Shown here: positions 18,348-28,031 of the stretch, in pieces
Position numbering within the stretch: the first letter of the stretch is position 1
How the letters are laid out: each line of letters starts with the position of its first letter
DNA from: Candidatus Aenigmatarchaeota archaeon
Lineage (GTDB): Archaea > Aenigmatarchaeota > Aenigmatarchaeia > CG10238-14
Assembly: GCA_018304545.1 (NCBI GenBank)
Contig: JAGVVZ010000005.1
Coordinates: 1-64,000, forward strand
Direction of reading: 5' to 3'
Length of the DNA: 64,000 bases
The notes under the pieces: generated by a model
Seen by the model: the letters and a program-made list of their open reading frames with translations, nothing else
The model's database searches: none
What the model was told of the DNA's origin: nothing
Translations under genes and position numbers: made by a program

Positions 18348-19342
18348 TAATTTACAACTCTTTCATTTATTCCACACATATAGACAGACACCTTTGGATT
18401 GTTTTTATCACCATTGTTTTTTGCAAAAAATTTCAGAGTTTTATCAGCTTGGAAGTTGCAGATAATATACGGTTCTCCTATCGTCGGAATTTTTTTTGTA
18501 TCTGTGCAGCAATAGCCTCTTTCTGTATCAGCTCCACGGACAGCAGCGCTTATATCACATTCCTCAGATCTTGCTGGATCCGAATCAAAATTTGTCAGTG
18601 TCGGTGAAATATAATAATATCTGTCTTGTATTTCATTTACTGATTTACCACATTCTTTTGCCACTTCGCCACTTCTTCCAACACCTCCTATGAAATCTAT
18701 TACAACATTAGAAGTGGGCGTGTATTTCAAATTTGTATTATCATCTTTGTAGCAAGGTACTTTCTCGTGCTCTATTAAATCACAACTAGGTGGCGTTCGG
18801 AAATTAGTCCCTTCTAATAATTCAAACAAACAACTATCATAAACGCAATTATAAACCCTTTCAATATCCTGAATCATAAACTGCTTCTCAGATGATAAAA
18901 CAATTTTGCCGTTTCTCACTTCAATTTCAAACTTCCAGTCTTTTTGAGATTCTTGTTGCTGTTTTTGTGTTTGTTTAGAAACAATAGGCGGGTCTTCTTT
19001 TCTAAAACCAAAATATTTAATATCTCTATCACATTGAACAGTTTGTTTGATCACGGGTTGCTCTTTGCCTCTGATTTTATAGTTTAATTCACCTTTAGTT
19101 TCGTCATAAAACACATAATCTATGCATGAGAAACCGTTCAACAAATCTATCTTTCTTTCTACAGGTCCGTCTCCCGGTCTTAATATGCAACCGGCATTTC
19201 TTTGCAAGTCATCTATAAAATCTTCAAAATTTTGAACACAAATGTCTTTGAATTTGTCGTAGATTATTGGCAATAATAAAACAAAGGCACCGATTAAAAT
19301 AGCAATAGTTATAATTAACACAAGAGGTTTGGTTCCTGTCAT
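18347..19342 (-). CDS. Pilin-like / type II membrane protein, Cys-containing
   Basis: 331 residues from the ATG at 19342 (MTGTKPLVLIITIAILIG); a TTG one codon upstream is possible. One N-terminal TM helix is followed by an extracytoplasmic domain with about 16 cysteines. There is no Lys-Gly cleavage motif, though the head-helix-tail layout is shared with its neighbours. Probable minor subunit or assembly factor; family unknown. Confidence 0.75.
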   Translation of the reverse strand: MTGTKPLVLIITIAILIGAFVLLLPIIYDKFKDICVQNFEDFIDDLQRNAGCILRPGDGPVERKIDLLNGFSCIDYVFYDETKGELNYKIRGKEQPVIKQTVQCDRDIKYFGFRKEDPPIVSKQTQKQQQESQKDWKFEIEVRNGKIVLSSEKQFMIQDIERVYNCVYDSCLFELLEGTNFRTPPSCDLIEHEKVPCYKDDNTNLKYTPTSNVVIDFIGGVGRSGEVAKECGKSVNEIQDRYYYISPTLTNFDSDPARSEECDISAAVRGADTERGYCCTDTKKIPTIGEPYIICNFQADKTLKFFAKNNGDKNNPKVSVYMCGINERVVN

Positions 19343-19373
19343 CAATTAGAATTGTGTTTTTTGTTATTTAATT

Positions 19374-19688
19374 TTACTTGAATGCGTTGCAACAATTTAT
19401 AGCCTTTTCATTTACTCTACTTTCATCACATGCAACATCCTTATAACAATTATTACCACCAGAAGTGCTGCAAATTGGTTTATATTGGCCAAACGGTTTT
19501 CCATCACAGTCTTTTGATAAATCAGCAGTTCCTTGACAATATGCTATAAGTTGCCCTCTACATTTTCCAAATTTGGCAGCATCGCTAAAAGGTCCTGTTC
19601 CTAGAAATAGAATTCCGAATACAATACCCAGAATTATCAATCCAATTATGAGCAATACAATAGTTCTTGTTTCCAGACCTTTACTCAC
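19374..19688 (-). CDS. Small pilin-like Cys-rich protein
   Basis: 104 residues from a GTG at 19688. The head MSKGLETRTIVLLIIGLIIL has Lys-Gly a few residues before the hydrophobic helix. The tail of about 65 residues has nine cysteines, dense enough for a disulfide-knotted domain. It is spaced about 30-45 bases from its neighbours in the operon. Confidence 0.8.
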   Translation of the reverse strand: MSKGLETRTIVLLIIGLIILGIVFGILFLGTGPFSDAAKFGKCRGQLIAYCQGTADLSKDCDGKPFGQYKPICSTSGGNNCYKDVACDESRVNEKAINCCNAFK

Positions 19689-19733
19689 TTAATCACTAAA
19701 CATATTTCTTTTTGCTTTATATTTATAATTTTC

Positions 19734-19919
19734 TTATGAACTTCCAGCAGTCCCGCTTCTCAGGTTTTCTATGATTTTGTCAAACTCCTGTTTTATTATA
19801 TCAAAAAGCGAATATCCGCTCTCTTTTGTTTTATAGATAAAAAAGAAAAATATCGCTAACATTACTAGCCCTACTATAACAAACACTAAAACTTTTTGGG
19901 TCATCCCGATTTTATTCAA
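19734..19919 (-). CDS. Very small pilin-like protein
   Basis: 61 residues from a TTG at 19919, or 56 from the ATG at 19904 (MTQKVLVFVIVGLVMLAIFF). It is a short head, one hydrophobic helix and an amphipathic tail with no cysteine. It resembles the small major pilins of TadA-type (Flp) systems in size, and with the genes at 20923, 21072 and 21284 makes a set of four tiny subunits. Confidence 0.7.
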   Translation of the reverse strand: MNKIGMTQKVLVFVIVGLVMLAIFFFFIYKTKESGYSLFDIIKQEFDKIIENLRSGTAGSS

Positions 19920-19947
19920 TTATATCATCTGTGTAATCTTCTGGAAT

Positions 19948-20922
19948 TCATGAAATTTTAAACACCCAAGGATGACAATACAAATTTTTACCATCTGTAG
20001 TTGCGGGTGGAAATCCTATACTTGGATCGGGTGTTAATTTCAGTCCATTACATATATCCTTGGTTTCACCCTGACAAAAATTCACTTCGCTCTTCAACCC
20101 ATTACAATTAACAGTAAGTTTTATACCATAATTTCCGTCAGAACATCTGTCAATGATGTTGTCGTAAAAATCATTATAGTCTCCAGGCATACTTATTCCG
20201 ACATTATCGCTTATAGAATAATAATTTCCTATTTCAACTACCACTTTATTGTCATCAACAGTTTTTATTGGAGAATGACTTATGTACCCGACTGTGTAGG
20301 GATTACAAACACCGCTGACAGATCCCGAATACGGTTTATCACCAAAATATACATAAATTTTACCTTCGTTTATAGTCAAGCTTTCATAGCATTTTGAGTT
20401 AGTTTCTAGGTCGCCTTCTGAACTTATAGAATTTTTATCAACAAATATAGGAAAGACATTTCCTTGTTCAGCATAATAAGTACTGATTTCAACCCTAAAA
20501 GTTGGATCATACCAATAATCATATTTGGGTTCAGTTAAACATCTAATACCTATCTTTTCTAGATCTTTTTTTGTTAGTTCTAATGGACTATCTAGTTCTA
20601 CGATTATAGGTTTACCAAAATCACATATTTTATTTCCCGTTGTTGATGTCGACATGCTTTCTTGACATAATTGTTTACAGTCAAAATCATCATTTTTAAT
20701 ATCATTAATTTTAGGGCTGTTACAACCTTCCGTACATCTAATATAAGCACATAGAGTGGCAGCCGTTAATTTATCTTCTATTTTAAACCAGTCAAATATA
20801 TTACACGATGTCTTGCCTTCTTCGTTTTTCGCACATTTTGCCCACATGACAGTGAAAAGTCCACCGATTACGGCTAAAACTATCAAACTCAATACAAAAT
20901 ATATTTTCATCTGTGGAATCAT
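19948..20922 (-). CDS. Pilin-like / type II membrane protein, Cys-rich
   Basis: 324 residues. The N-terminus MIPQMKIYFVLSLIVLAVIGG is followed by an extracytoplasmic domain with roughly 16 cysteines. The helix begins directly after a Lys near the N-terminus; an internal ATG four codons in is an alternative start. The gene begins one base past the stop codon of the 47-residue gene upstream, consistent with coupling. Function not recognised. Confidence 0.75.
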   Translation of the reverse strand: MIPQMKIYFVLSLIVLAVIGGLFTVMWAKCAKNEEGKTSCNIFDWFKIEDKLTAATLCAYIRCTEGCNSPKINDIKNDDFDCKQLCQESMSTSTTGNKICDFGKPIIVELDSPLELTKKDLEKIGIRCLTEPKYDYWYDPTFRVEISTYYAEQGNVFPIFVDKNSISSEGDLETNSKCYESLTINEGKIYVYFGDKPYSGSVSGVCNPYTVGYISHSPIKTVDDNKVVVEIGNYYSISDNVGISMPGDYNDFYDNIIDRCSDGNYGIKLTVNCNGLKSEVNFCQGETKDICNGLKLTPDPSIGFPPATTDGKNLYCHPWVFKIS

Positions 20923-21066
20923 TTAACCACCGTTTATCTTGTCGATAAATCCTTTTAATACGTTCAAAACATTTTTGAATAAATCAGGAGAAAGAAACAC
21001 TATACCAACTAAAATCCCTAGTACGAGCAGAGCAATTATTATTTTTATCATCGTTTCGCTTTCCAT
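20923..21066 (-). CDS. Very small pilin-like protein (47 residues)
   Basis: ATG at 21066 gives MESETMIKIIIALLVLGILV..., 47 residues: an acidic head, one hydrophobic helix, then an amphipathic tail ending FIDKINGG. The stop TAA (20923-20925) is immediately followed by the ATG of the next gene at 20922, and the start lies six bases after the upstream stop. The tight spacing and the similarity in plan to the neighbouring 71- and 48-residue genes make it a real gene despite its length. Confidence 0.75.
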   Translation of the reverse strand: MESETMIKIIIALLVLGILVGIVFLSPDLFKNVLNVLKGFIDKINGG

Positions 21067-21071
21067 TTTAT

Positions 21072-21287
21072 CTACCCAGACATTACTTTTTCACAGTCTA
21101 TAAACCAGCCCACCATCCCACTGGCACCTTTAAACATTTCACAAACAGCTTTCGATATTTTTTGTGAAAGTTCAGCACCGCCTTTGGCTGTATCAAAAAC
21201 AAACATTGTTAATATGACTATTCCAAGCAAAGCCACGATTAAAGTAATAACTATTACTAGTGTATGACCGCTCATTCCTTTTTTCAT
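21072..21287 (-). CDS. Small pilin-like protein
   Basis: 71 residues beginning MKKGMSGHTLVIVITLIVAL: a Lys-Lys-Gly head and a hydrophobic helix, then a tail with two cysteines. Among the four tiny genes in this stretch it best fits a prepilin-type signal, so it is a candidate structural pilin. It overlaps the upstream 48-residue gene by four bases (ATGA). Confidence 0.8.
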   Translation of the reverse strand: MKKGMSGHTLVIVITLIVALLGIVILTMFVFDTAKGGAELSQKISKAVCEMFKGASGMVGWFIDCEKVMSG

Positions 21288-21430
21288 GTTTTAATCTTCA
21301 CCATATCTGAAATTATTTTTGTAACTTTGTCTATCTGCCCTGTAAAATATAATATCACAAATCCAATAAATAAGACAAACACAATCAGTAGTACGATGAA
21401 GTTAATTGATTCTCTACTTGTGCCTTTCAT
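21284..21430 (-). CDS. Very small pilin-like protein (48 residues)
   Basis: ATG at 21430 gives MKGTSRESINFIVLLIVFVL..., 48 residues ending MVKIKT. A Lys-Gly head with a Glu before the helix is typical of pilins. Both ends overlap neighbours by ATGA junctions: the start with the FlaJ-like stop (21427-21430) and the stop with the next start (21284-21287). Such double coupling is strong evidence for translation. Confidence 0.78.
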   Translation of the reverse strand: MKGTSRESINFIVLLIVFVLFIGFVILYFTGQIDKVTKIISDMVKIKT

Positions 21431-23454
21431 ACGTTCACACCTGAAAAATTAATGAACGATCCAAATACAAAGAAAACAAGCAATACAACAGCTGTGAATA
21501 TCACCGCACCTTTCAACAAATTAGTGCCAACAGAATATTGAATTTCAATATTGTCGTCTCCTTTTTCTATTCTAACAGAGAATATACTAAGGGAAATGAG
21601 GACTTCTATCATGTATATGCCAACAACTATAGTGAACAGTTCCAAAGGCATTATATTTTCTAGAGATAGGAAAGACAAGCTCCTCACTTCTTCAACATAT
21701 GGTATAGAAGTAAACAACCCAGCAATGAAAGCCAATATTTTTATTAATATGCCACCCAACCCAACTACAATGCCAGCTGCAATCGGAACCAAAACAGATG
21801 ACATCATCTTCATCGAGGATATAACATCTTCTAAAATATCTTTCAGATGTTGATTAACTGACTGAACACTTTTCAAATATCTTGAAACAGCTATCAGTGT
21901 GGACGCAGCAACGCTCATGCCCTTTGATGCCGATTCCACCGTTATTCTCAATGTATTTTTGATAAGAGGCGACGGATATTCATTTATGAGTCCCATATCT
22001 TTGTTGAAAACGGCTTCCTTCAAAGTAAGGCCCATCTGTGTTACTCTGTATAATAATTTCTCGAAGAAGCCATATATTTTCTCATTCTTTACTTTCTCAG
22101 TAACTTTTTTTAAAGAATTCTCCAAAGGCTGGCCAGATTTCAAAACGGTTCCCAAAAGAAACATGGCATCTCCAAAATCTTTTTCCACTCCTTCTATCTC
22201 CTCTTTGATTCTCCTGTTTTTATTGCTTGAGAAGAAAGTGTAAAATACTATTGATATTGTTAATCCCCAGAAGACGCTTAACGAAGCAAACAATCTATCT
22301 TGTAGTTGTGTGTTTGGTGATAAATTAAATAATGTGATCAGACCAAAACTTGAAACAAGCAAAAAGAGCGCTGCGGATATTGGTAATAATGGAATTTCAA
22401 TTTTATTTTTCCCAATAAACACAACAGCATTTCCTGATTTTGAGGATTGTGGGTGTTTTGATATATCAGGAACATAAAATCCATAAGGCCTTTTTTCTAA
22501 TTCATCTTTCATTAGCCACATGACAAGTAACGGTAATACAATATCGTATAAAATAACAAGAACATAAGTTTTCGCTGTGTTCCCCAAAGTAATTGCAATT
22601 ATCGGGAATAAAATTAAAGTTATTACTGGTAATAATATGCCGAGTGCATGAATTGTTGTTATAGGTGCTTTCAATTCTCTCGAATATTCTTTCATCCTTT
22701 CTAAATTCGACTGTAAAATCAATTCAACAGCATTATCGATTGTCTTATCTCTGTTGACGGGTTCTAGTAAAGATGTTGTGAGCATGTCCAAAGATCTTGT
22801 GAATTCTTCGTTATGCACTTTCCATTTATTTCCAAAGATTTGTAAACCTTCTTCAACTCTTGAATATCTTCTTACATGCACATCCCAAAGAATTTTCCTC
22901 AAATCTTTGCCTATCGGTCCAGGTAAATTGACTGCTGCGAATGTCATAGCATTTTCTAAATTTGGAGTGTTTTTTAAACCGACAGCTATATACAAAACGG
23001 ATAAAACTAATTCAGATGATGCGTCGACTCTTACTTTTTTTGTATGTAAATCTGGATATATCAGGAAGTAGTATGCTATCCCAAAGCCGGTAATAGATTC
23101 CAATAGAATATAAGGCAGTATATTTTTGAATGTTATATCAGAATAAAAAAGATAGAATAATCCAGCAGTGAGGAACATCACAATTAATGTCAATATGGTT
23201 CCAAAGACAAATGACGAATAGACGCTTGATGGGTTCACATTTAAATTAGAAAAATTTAGCTTTGCATAAAGTTCCTTCTCCTTCTCTTCACTGATTTTAA
23301 TTTTTATTAAATTAGAACAGAAGTAGCATAATTTCTCATACAAGCTCCTTTTCTCAAACTCCGTTCTTATATATTCTAAAAAATCTTGGGAAACCTTTCT
23401 TCCTCTGGAATCATGATATGTTTCATACAAATTGTCTAATTCTTCTTCTCTCAT
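21427..23454 (-). CDS. FlaJ/TadC-type pilus assembly platform protein (copy 2)
   Basis: 675 residues from the ATG at 23454 (a GTG three codons upstream is also in frame). It has two T2SSF-like cytoplasmic helical domains separated by TM segments and is paralogous along its whole length to the product at 10039-12108, with matching motifs such as YEKLC, PDISKHP and a conserved NDE-type WKVHNEEF segment. It directly follows the ATPase gene, overlapping it by about 30 bases, so the ATPase and this platform are the core pair. The second platform lies near a separate set of pilin-like genes. Confidence 0.92.
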   Translation of the reverse strand: MREEELDNLYETYHDSRGRKVSQDFLEYIRTEFEKRSLYEKLCYFCSNLIKIKISEEKEKELYAKLNFSNLNVNPSSVYSSFVFGTILTLIVMFLTAGLFYLFYSDITFKNILPYILLESITGFGIAYYFLIYPDLHTKKVRVDASSELVLSVLYIAVGLKNTPNLENAMTFAAVNLPGPIGKDLRKILWDVHVRRYSRVEEGLQIFGNKWKVHNEEFTRSLDMLTTSLLEPVNRDKTIDNAVELILQSNLERMKEYSRELKAPITTIHALGILLPVITLILFPIIAITLGNTAKTYVLVILYDIVLPLLVMWLMKDELEKRPYGFYVPDISKHPQSSKSGNAVVFIGKNKIEIPLLPISAALFLLVSSFGLITLFNLSPNTQLQDRLFASLSVFWGLTISIVFYTFFSSNKNRRIKEEIEGVEKDFGDAMFLLGTVLKSGQPLENSLKKVTEKVKNEKIYGFFEKLLYRVTQMGLTLKEAVFNKDMGLINEYPSPLIKNTLRITVESASKGMSVAASTLIAVSRYLKSVQSVNQHLKDILEDVISSMKMMSSVLVPIAAGIVVGLGGILIKILAFIAGLFTSIPYVEEVRSLSFLSLENIMPLELFTIVVGIYMIEVLISLSIFSVRIEKGDDNIEIQYSVGTNLLKGAVIFTAVVLLVFFVFGSFINFSGVNV

Positions 23455-25699
23455 TTTTTTCACTTATATAATTTCTAAACCATTCGTCCCATCTTTTGTA
23501 AATTTCTTCGGAATCTAAAATACCATAATCCTTTCTCACTTCATCAGAGATCATGTGGAATACCTCATTGCTAAGTGAGACCCATTCGGCTTCCAAGATA
23601 TCCTTCCTGTTTAATTTTCTTGCGTAGTCAACCATGGCCAGTTTTATTTTAGTTCTTAATTCAATATTATCCCAGACAGCCTCCCAATTTCCTTGCCAGT
23701 CTTTGACTCTCTTTGAAATTTCGTTTATAACAAACGATTCTCCGTTCAGTAGAGTGCTTGTTGGCTTTAGTTGATCGTCTTTGGCAGAGTATTCCATCAG
23801 CGTTACGAAGCCTTTTTCATTCATGGGGTCGTCTTTCCAATGTTTTCTAACTTCAGCAACTTCCAATATTCTCCTATATCTATGCAATCCGTCACCAGAT
23901 TTTATCATTCCGGAGATAACGATGATATCAATTGCTTTGAAACTCGTTGCAGTTACACCTAAGTCATTGACAACTCTATCGAAAACACCATAAGGCGATT
24001 CGCCATGAATCGTTCCTGCGACTACATTTGCTAATGCACCAATTCTCATTGCCTCAAAGAGGGCACGGGCCTCGATACTTCTCACTTCTCCAACAATCAA
24101 GCACGAATCTCCCAATCTCAACGCAGTTCTCAATGCATCATCCGCAGGCAATTCTGATTCAATTCTTGTAATAACAGAACGTGATTTCATTCTTTCAATA
24201 TTGTATCCAATATTTCTTAGTTGTGTTATGGGCAATTCTAGCGTGTCCTCAAGTGAGATAATCCTAAACTTCTTCATTATTTCAAGCATAGTTGCTCCAA
24301 GCAATGATGATTTACCGCTCGATCTTCCACCAGCAAATAAAATAGATCTAGAACCGTCAACGAAAAAACTCATCAATCCAGCAAACAAAGGATTCATATA
24401 TTTTGTATCAATGAATAAGGGATAAGTCCATGGTCTATCTCTATGTCTCCTTAATGCATATGCTATGCCTTCTGGACTGAGAGTCTTTGTGATAGCAGCG
24501 ACTCTTGCTCTTCCACCCGGCACGAATAATTCAGTATCCAAAACAGGGTTAGCTTCATCTAGAGGTCTGCCTGAAAGAAGACGAAATCTTGTTGCCCAGC
24601 TTTCAGCATCCTCTCTTGTCGGTATGAGATTTGTCTCACACTCTTCATAGTCGTCATGCTGCACATAAATCGGAGTTATTCCTATAGGAGAATTGATGTA
24701 GATGTCTTGCAGTTTACTGTCTGTTAATAATATTTCCAATATTCCAAAACCTGCAGTATACCTTACTAATATATTGACCATTTCTTCCAGTTCTTTCTGC
24801 GAGTAGTTTCCGCCAACAGCCATCTGGTTTATCATATCTTTGCCAATGTTCATGAAAACTTCTCTCGCTCTTTCTGGTTGGGTAAATTCTTTCTCGCCAG
24901 GTTTGTGTTCGGCTAATTGTCTTCTCGCAGAATCTATTATTGTATACTTGTCATCAGATAACTTGAATTCAGGCGCTGTGATGTGATAATAATATCTTAC
25001 TTTGTGAGGCACTTTGTAAATCTCAACTTGTATGCCTCCCGGTAGTTCGTATCTCTCCACAAGTCTTCCATCTTTGGGCGGGAGAAATACGTATCTAGTG
25101 AGCATGAAAATAGGTCTGATAAGCGGGTTGAATATCTCTCTGTAAAGATTCCTGTCACCAACAACATGTCCATATAAGCCGTCTTTTATTGAATCAATCA
25201 ACTGAGTTTTTTCCAACTCCTTTAAAATAGGTTCAAGTATATTTTTTACGAACATCGAATAATATATCCTATTTCTTTTATCCTCACCGGGAGATTTGAT
25301 TTTTGATGTATACTGTCTGATCATTCTCCTTATTTTAACATAAGCACCTATAGGATCTCTTTTTGTCATTCTTTCTAAAATGATTTTCAACTGATTCATT
25401 GCAGCTCCTAATATTTTTACGCCAGCCTGGCCTCCTATTTTTGAAATGTCCAGACTTTGAGAAGTCAGCTTATCATATGTATCCGCCATCTCTAGCAGAA
25501 GCTTTGTTTGATCATAATCATATTCATATTCCCTTCTTTCAGCGAGTATGATTCTTTCAACACTTTTTAATTGTAATATTTTATCGATAACAGTTTCCAT
25601 TATCGTATCAGAATCCTCGATGCTAAAACCGTATATGCTGTCGAGGCAATTTATTCTCAGTATGTTATCGATAAGTTCGTGCTCAAAAACCAACGTCAT
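23423..25699 (-). CDS. Secretion ATPase of FlaI/TadA (VirB11/PilT) type
   Basis: 758 residues from the ATG at 25699; a GTG one codon earlier is possible. The motor domain has a Walker A (GGRSSGKSS, about residue 457), an Asp-box-like SLEDTLELP, a Walker B region in CLIVGEVRS (about 533) and a His box GTIHGES (about 563). This hexameric ATPase powers pilus or archaellum assembly from the cytoplasm through the FlaJ-type platform. It is longer than typical FlaI because of about 200 extra N-terminal residues. It heads the minus-strand operon, and a divergent promoter region (25700-25752) separates it from the plus-strand genes. Confidence 0.95.
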   Translation of the reverse strand: MTLVFEHELIDNILRINCLDSIYGFSIEDSDTIMETVIDKILQLKSVERIILAERREYEYDYDQTKLLLEMADTYDKLTSQSLDISKIGGQAGVKILGAAMNQLKIILERMTKRDPIGAYVKIRRMIRQYTSKIKSPGEDKRNRIYYSMFVKNILEPILKELEKTQLIDSIKDGLYGHVVGDRNLYREIFNPLIRPIFMLTRYVFLPPKDGRLVERYELPGGIQVEIYKVPHKVRYYYHITAPEFKLSDDKYTIIDSARRQLAEHKPGEKEFTQPERAREVFMNIGKDMINQMAVGGNYSQKELEEMVNILVRYTAGFGILEILLTDSKLQDIYINSPIGITPIYVQHDDYEECETNLIPTREDAESWATRFRLLSGRPLDEANPVLDTELFVPGGRARVAAITKTLSPEGIAYALRRHRDRPWTYPLFIDTKYMNPLFAGLMSFFVDGSRSILFAGGRSSGKSSLLGATMLEIMKKFRIISLEDTLELPITQLRNIGYNIERMKSRSVITRIESELPADDALRTALRLGDSCLIVGEVRSIEARALFEAMRIGALANVVAGTIHGESPYGVFDRVVNDLGVTATSFKAIDIIVISGMIKSGDGLHRYRRILEVAEVRKHWKDDPMNEKGFVTLMEYSAKDDQLKPTSTLLNGESFVINEISKRVKDWQGNWEAVWDNIELRTKIKLAMVDYARKLNRKDILEAEWVSLSNEVFHMISDEVRKDYGILDSEEIYKRWDEWFRNYISEKNERRRIRQFV

Positions 25700-25751
25700 C
25701 ACTATTAGAGAAATTATATTTGTATACTAATCAAAATATCTATTGATCTTT

Positions 25752-26144
25752 ATGGTTTTCGAAAAAAGGCCTGACATGCAAGGTTTTCAAAATGAGCTTG
25801 TGAGAAGAGTTAATGATGACTCAAGGAGAATAAGAACCATCGAACAAAGGCTAGATCTGATTAATAACAGAATAATGAGTATTGAAGAAAAAGTCATTGA
25901 TGAAATAGATAGTCTAAGAAAAGGATTTGATCAATTGTCAACTGACATGAGCGAGATTTCTAAAGAGTTGACAGAGCTACGCGGAGAAATGCTGAAAATA
26001 AGCAAAAATTTGGATAAAACAGCGAAGAAAAGCGAGGTGAAAGAGTTGGAAAGTTTGCTCGATATCTATAATCCGATAAAAGCCAACTTTGTCACAAGAG
26101 ATGAAGTAAACAGGTTGTTGCAGGAAAAAATAGGCAAGAGATAA
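25752..26144 (+). CDS. Coiled-coil protein, possible FlaC/D-like factor
   Basis: 130 residues from the ATG at 25752 (MVFEKRPDMQGFQ). Most of it (about residues 15-105) is a heptad-rich coiled coil ending in a short conserved-looking KANFVTRDEVNRLL segment. Archaellum operons carry coiled-coil cytosolic proteins (FlaC/D/E) beside FlaI and FlaJ; position and architecture suggest an analogous regulator or scaffold. The assignment is by context only. It is divergent from the ATPase. Confidence 0.7.
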   Translation: MVFEKRPDMQGFQNELVRRVNDDSRRIRTIEQRLDLINNRIMSIEEKVIDEIDSLRKGFDQLSTDMSEISKELTELRGEMLKISKNLDKTAKKSEVKELESLLDIYNPIKANFVTRDEVNRLLQEKIGKR

Positions 26145-26186
26145 ATATAAGTTACATGCATCTCAATATATTATCAGGTGTAGATA

Positions 26187-26888
26187 TTGATTAAATTTCC
26201 TTCATTGGGTAAAGCCAAAGAGCCTGAAAAAATGGAATCTCTTGGCAAAGGTTTTGTTCCTGTTGATAAAGTGAAGCAGTTGAGCAGCAAAGGTTTTGCT
26301 GAACCTGAAATAATAGATGTCCTTAGAAAGGAAGGTTTCTCTTCGACAGAGATTGACAGAGCATTGACACAGGCTTTGAAATTGGGTTTATCCGGTGAAG
26401 ATGAACAAACAGGACTGCCGACCCTGAAAGATTTGCAAGCACAATCAACACAATATGATGACTTTTCATTACCTTATGAACCCCAACAGACGCAGGCTCA
26501 GGATTTCAACCAACAGATAATGGCACAACCACAACAATTCCAACAAGAATATTATCCAACGGAAAATTATGGTACGGAAGAATTGGTAGAATCAATAGTG
26601 CAGGAAAGAATGATGGAGTTGGATGAAAAGTTGGGCGAGTTCAGAGAAAAATATGCGAATCTGGATAGAAAAATTTCCGATCTTCATAATAGGCTAGTGA
26701 TTTTAGGTAAAGGAAAAAATGAGAAGGATCAGATGATAGTGAACAAACTGGACAGCCTTCAGGACAATCTGGCTGATATGGGTGCTAAGATATCTAGCTT
26801 AGAAAAAACATTTAGAGACGCTTTGCCAGCTTTGATAGAGAGCGTTCGTTCTCTCACAGAACTAGTTCAAAGATTTAAAAAAGAGTGA
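26187..26888 (+). CDS. Adaptor-like protein with helical motif and C-terminal coiled coil
   Basis: 233 residues from a TTG at 26187, with AGGTG six bases upstream; ATA at 26184 is also in frame after a stop. A conserved-looking helical hairpin (about residues 28-70: KQLSSKGFAEPEIIDVL then KEGFSSTEIDRAL) resembles UBA-like motifs found in other membrane proteins of this window (36353-36751). A Gln-rich linker (about 90-135) leads to a coiled coil (about 140-230). It probably works in the cytoplasm with the coiled-coil neighbour. Confidence 0.7.
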   Translation: MIKFPSLGKAKEPEKMESLGKGFVPVDKVKQLSSKGFAEPEIIDVLRKEGFSSTEIDRALTQALKLGLSGEDEQTGLPTLKDLQAQSTQYDDFSLPYEPQQTQAQDFNQQIMAQPQQFQQEYYPTENYGTEELVESIVQERMMELDEKLGEFREKYANLDRKISDLHNRLVILGKGKNEKDQMIVNKLDSLQDNLADMGAKISSLEKTFRDALPALIESVRSLTELVQRFKKE

Positions 26889-26927
26889 ATCTATTTATTG
26901 TCTTAAAAACAATTTTTTTATGATAAC

Positions 26928-27452
26928 ATGGTAAATTCCTTTTTAACTGTTGCACAAAGATTGCATGAACTAGGGTTTTTTAATTTCGTGCTGCCGTGGT
27001 TTATTGTTGCTGCAGTGTTCTATGGACTGTTGAGAAAATCAAAAGTATTGGGCGAAGGAATAGCAGTCAATGGTGTCGTATCTCTAACAATCGCATTTTT
27101 TGTTTGGGGATATTTTGTAGTTTCGTCACCTGCAGACTTAGCTGGTCCAATGTCAAGATTTTTCACAAGTTTTTCTGTCATATTGATAGGACTAGTCATC
27201 GCATTTCTAGGTGCAAGTTTGGCTTATCCTGATTTCCCATCGGCTTTAACAGAATATATGAAGGGAAGTGTTTTCATCTGGGTATTAATAACAATTGTTT
27301 CTGTTATGATTTTCTTCACTAGCGGATTATCAACTGTTATCGGCTTAGGTAACATGGGCAAGTCAAGTGCAGGAATAATGTTATTAATATTCATACTCAT
27401 GTTTATAGGATTATTGATAGCAACAATTGTCGGAGCTACAAAAGGTGGATAG
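26928..27452 (+). CDS. Multi-pass membrane protein, pilus-locus paralog family (1 of 3)
   Basis: 174 residues with about five TM helices. The N-terminus has a signature shared with the next two genes: a short amphipathic start, FNFVLPWF, a helix, then YGLLRKSKVLG. Nearly the whole protein is hydrophobic. It directly precedes its paralog (stop then ATG). Function unknown; colocation suggests a pilus basal or anchoring component. Confidence 0.8.
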   Translation: MVNSFLTVAQRLHELGFFNFVLPWFIVAAVFYGLLRKSKVLGEGIAVNGVVSLTIAFFVWGYFVVSSPADLAGPMSRFFTSFSVILIGLVIAFLGASLAYPDFPSALTEYMKGSVFIWVLITIVSVMIFFTSGLSTVIGLGNMGKSSAGIMLLIFILMFIGLLIATIVGATKGG

Positions 27453-28031
27453 ATGGCAACAGATGTTTTCCGAGAAGCTATACTTCAAATGAGAGAGATA
27501 GGCGCGTTCAATTTCCTATTCCCATTCTTACTGACGATGGCTATTTTTTATGGATTGCTGAGAAAATCAAAAATATTTGGTCCGCCAGAAATTAATGTTG
27601 CTGTTAATGCAATCGTCTCTTTGGTCGCGGCATTTATGGTATGGGCATATCCTGTGATCAACGGAGTTGATATTGAAGCAAAACTGTCTTCATTTTTTGC
27701 TCAAGGTATTATCGTAACACTAGTGTTGATGATGGCGATGCTCGGTGCAGGAATGGTGTTGCCACCAGATTATGACTTTAAGGAAATGTTTGGTAAGAGA
27801 GGAGGTTTAATTATTGTCGGTATTGTTTTTGCTTTGAGTATAGTGATTGTGATAACAAGTGGCTTGGTAGGCATAATAATAAACCCAGAGCAGATAACAT
27901 CTTTAATACCGAAGGATTATATTATAACAATAGGACTGATATTATTTGTTTTGATTGTAATGATATGGATTGTGAATAGTGGTAAACCACCCGAATCAAG
28001 TAATGGTGGTAAAAAGCCAGGAGATAAATGA
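27453..28031 (+). CDS. Multi-pass membrane protein, pilus-locus paralog family (2 of 3)
   Basis: 192 residues with about five TM helices and a hydrophilic C-terminal tail rich in Pro, Gly and Lys. The N-terminal signature FNFLFPFLLTMAIFYGLLR is the clearest match to its two neighbours. It starts directly after the previous stop and overlaps the next gene by four bases. Confidence 0.8.
   Translation: MATDVFREAILQMREIGAFNFLFPFLLTMAIFYGLLRKSKIFGPPEINVAVNAIVSLVAAFMVWAYPVINGVDIEAKLSSFFAQGIIVTLVLMMAMLGAGMVLPPDYDFKEMFGKRGGLIIVGIVFALSIVIVITSGLVGIIINPEQITSLIPKDYIITIGLILFVLIVMIWIVNSGKPPESSNGGKKPGDK

Noticed and set aside
26184-26189. ATA as start of the adaptor-like gene
   Set aside because: A TTG with good Shine-Dalgarno spacing follows directly, so ATA is not needed to explain the gene.
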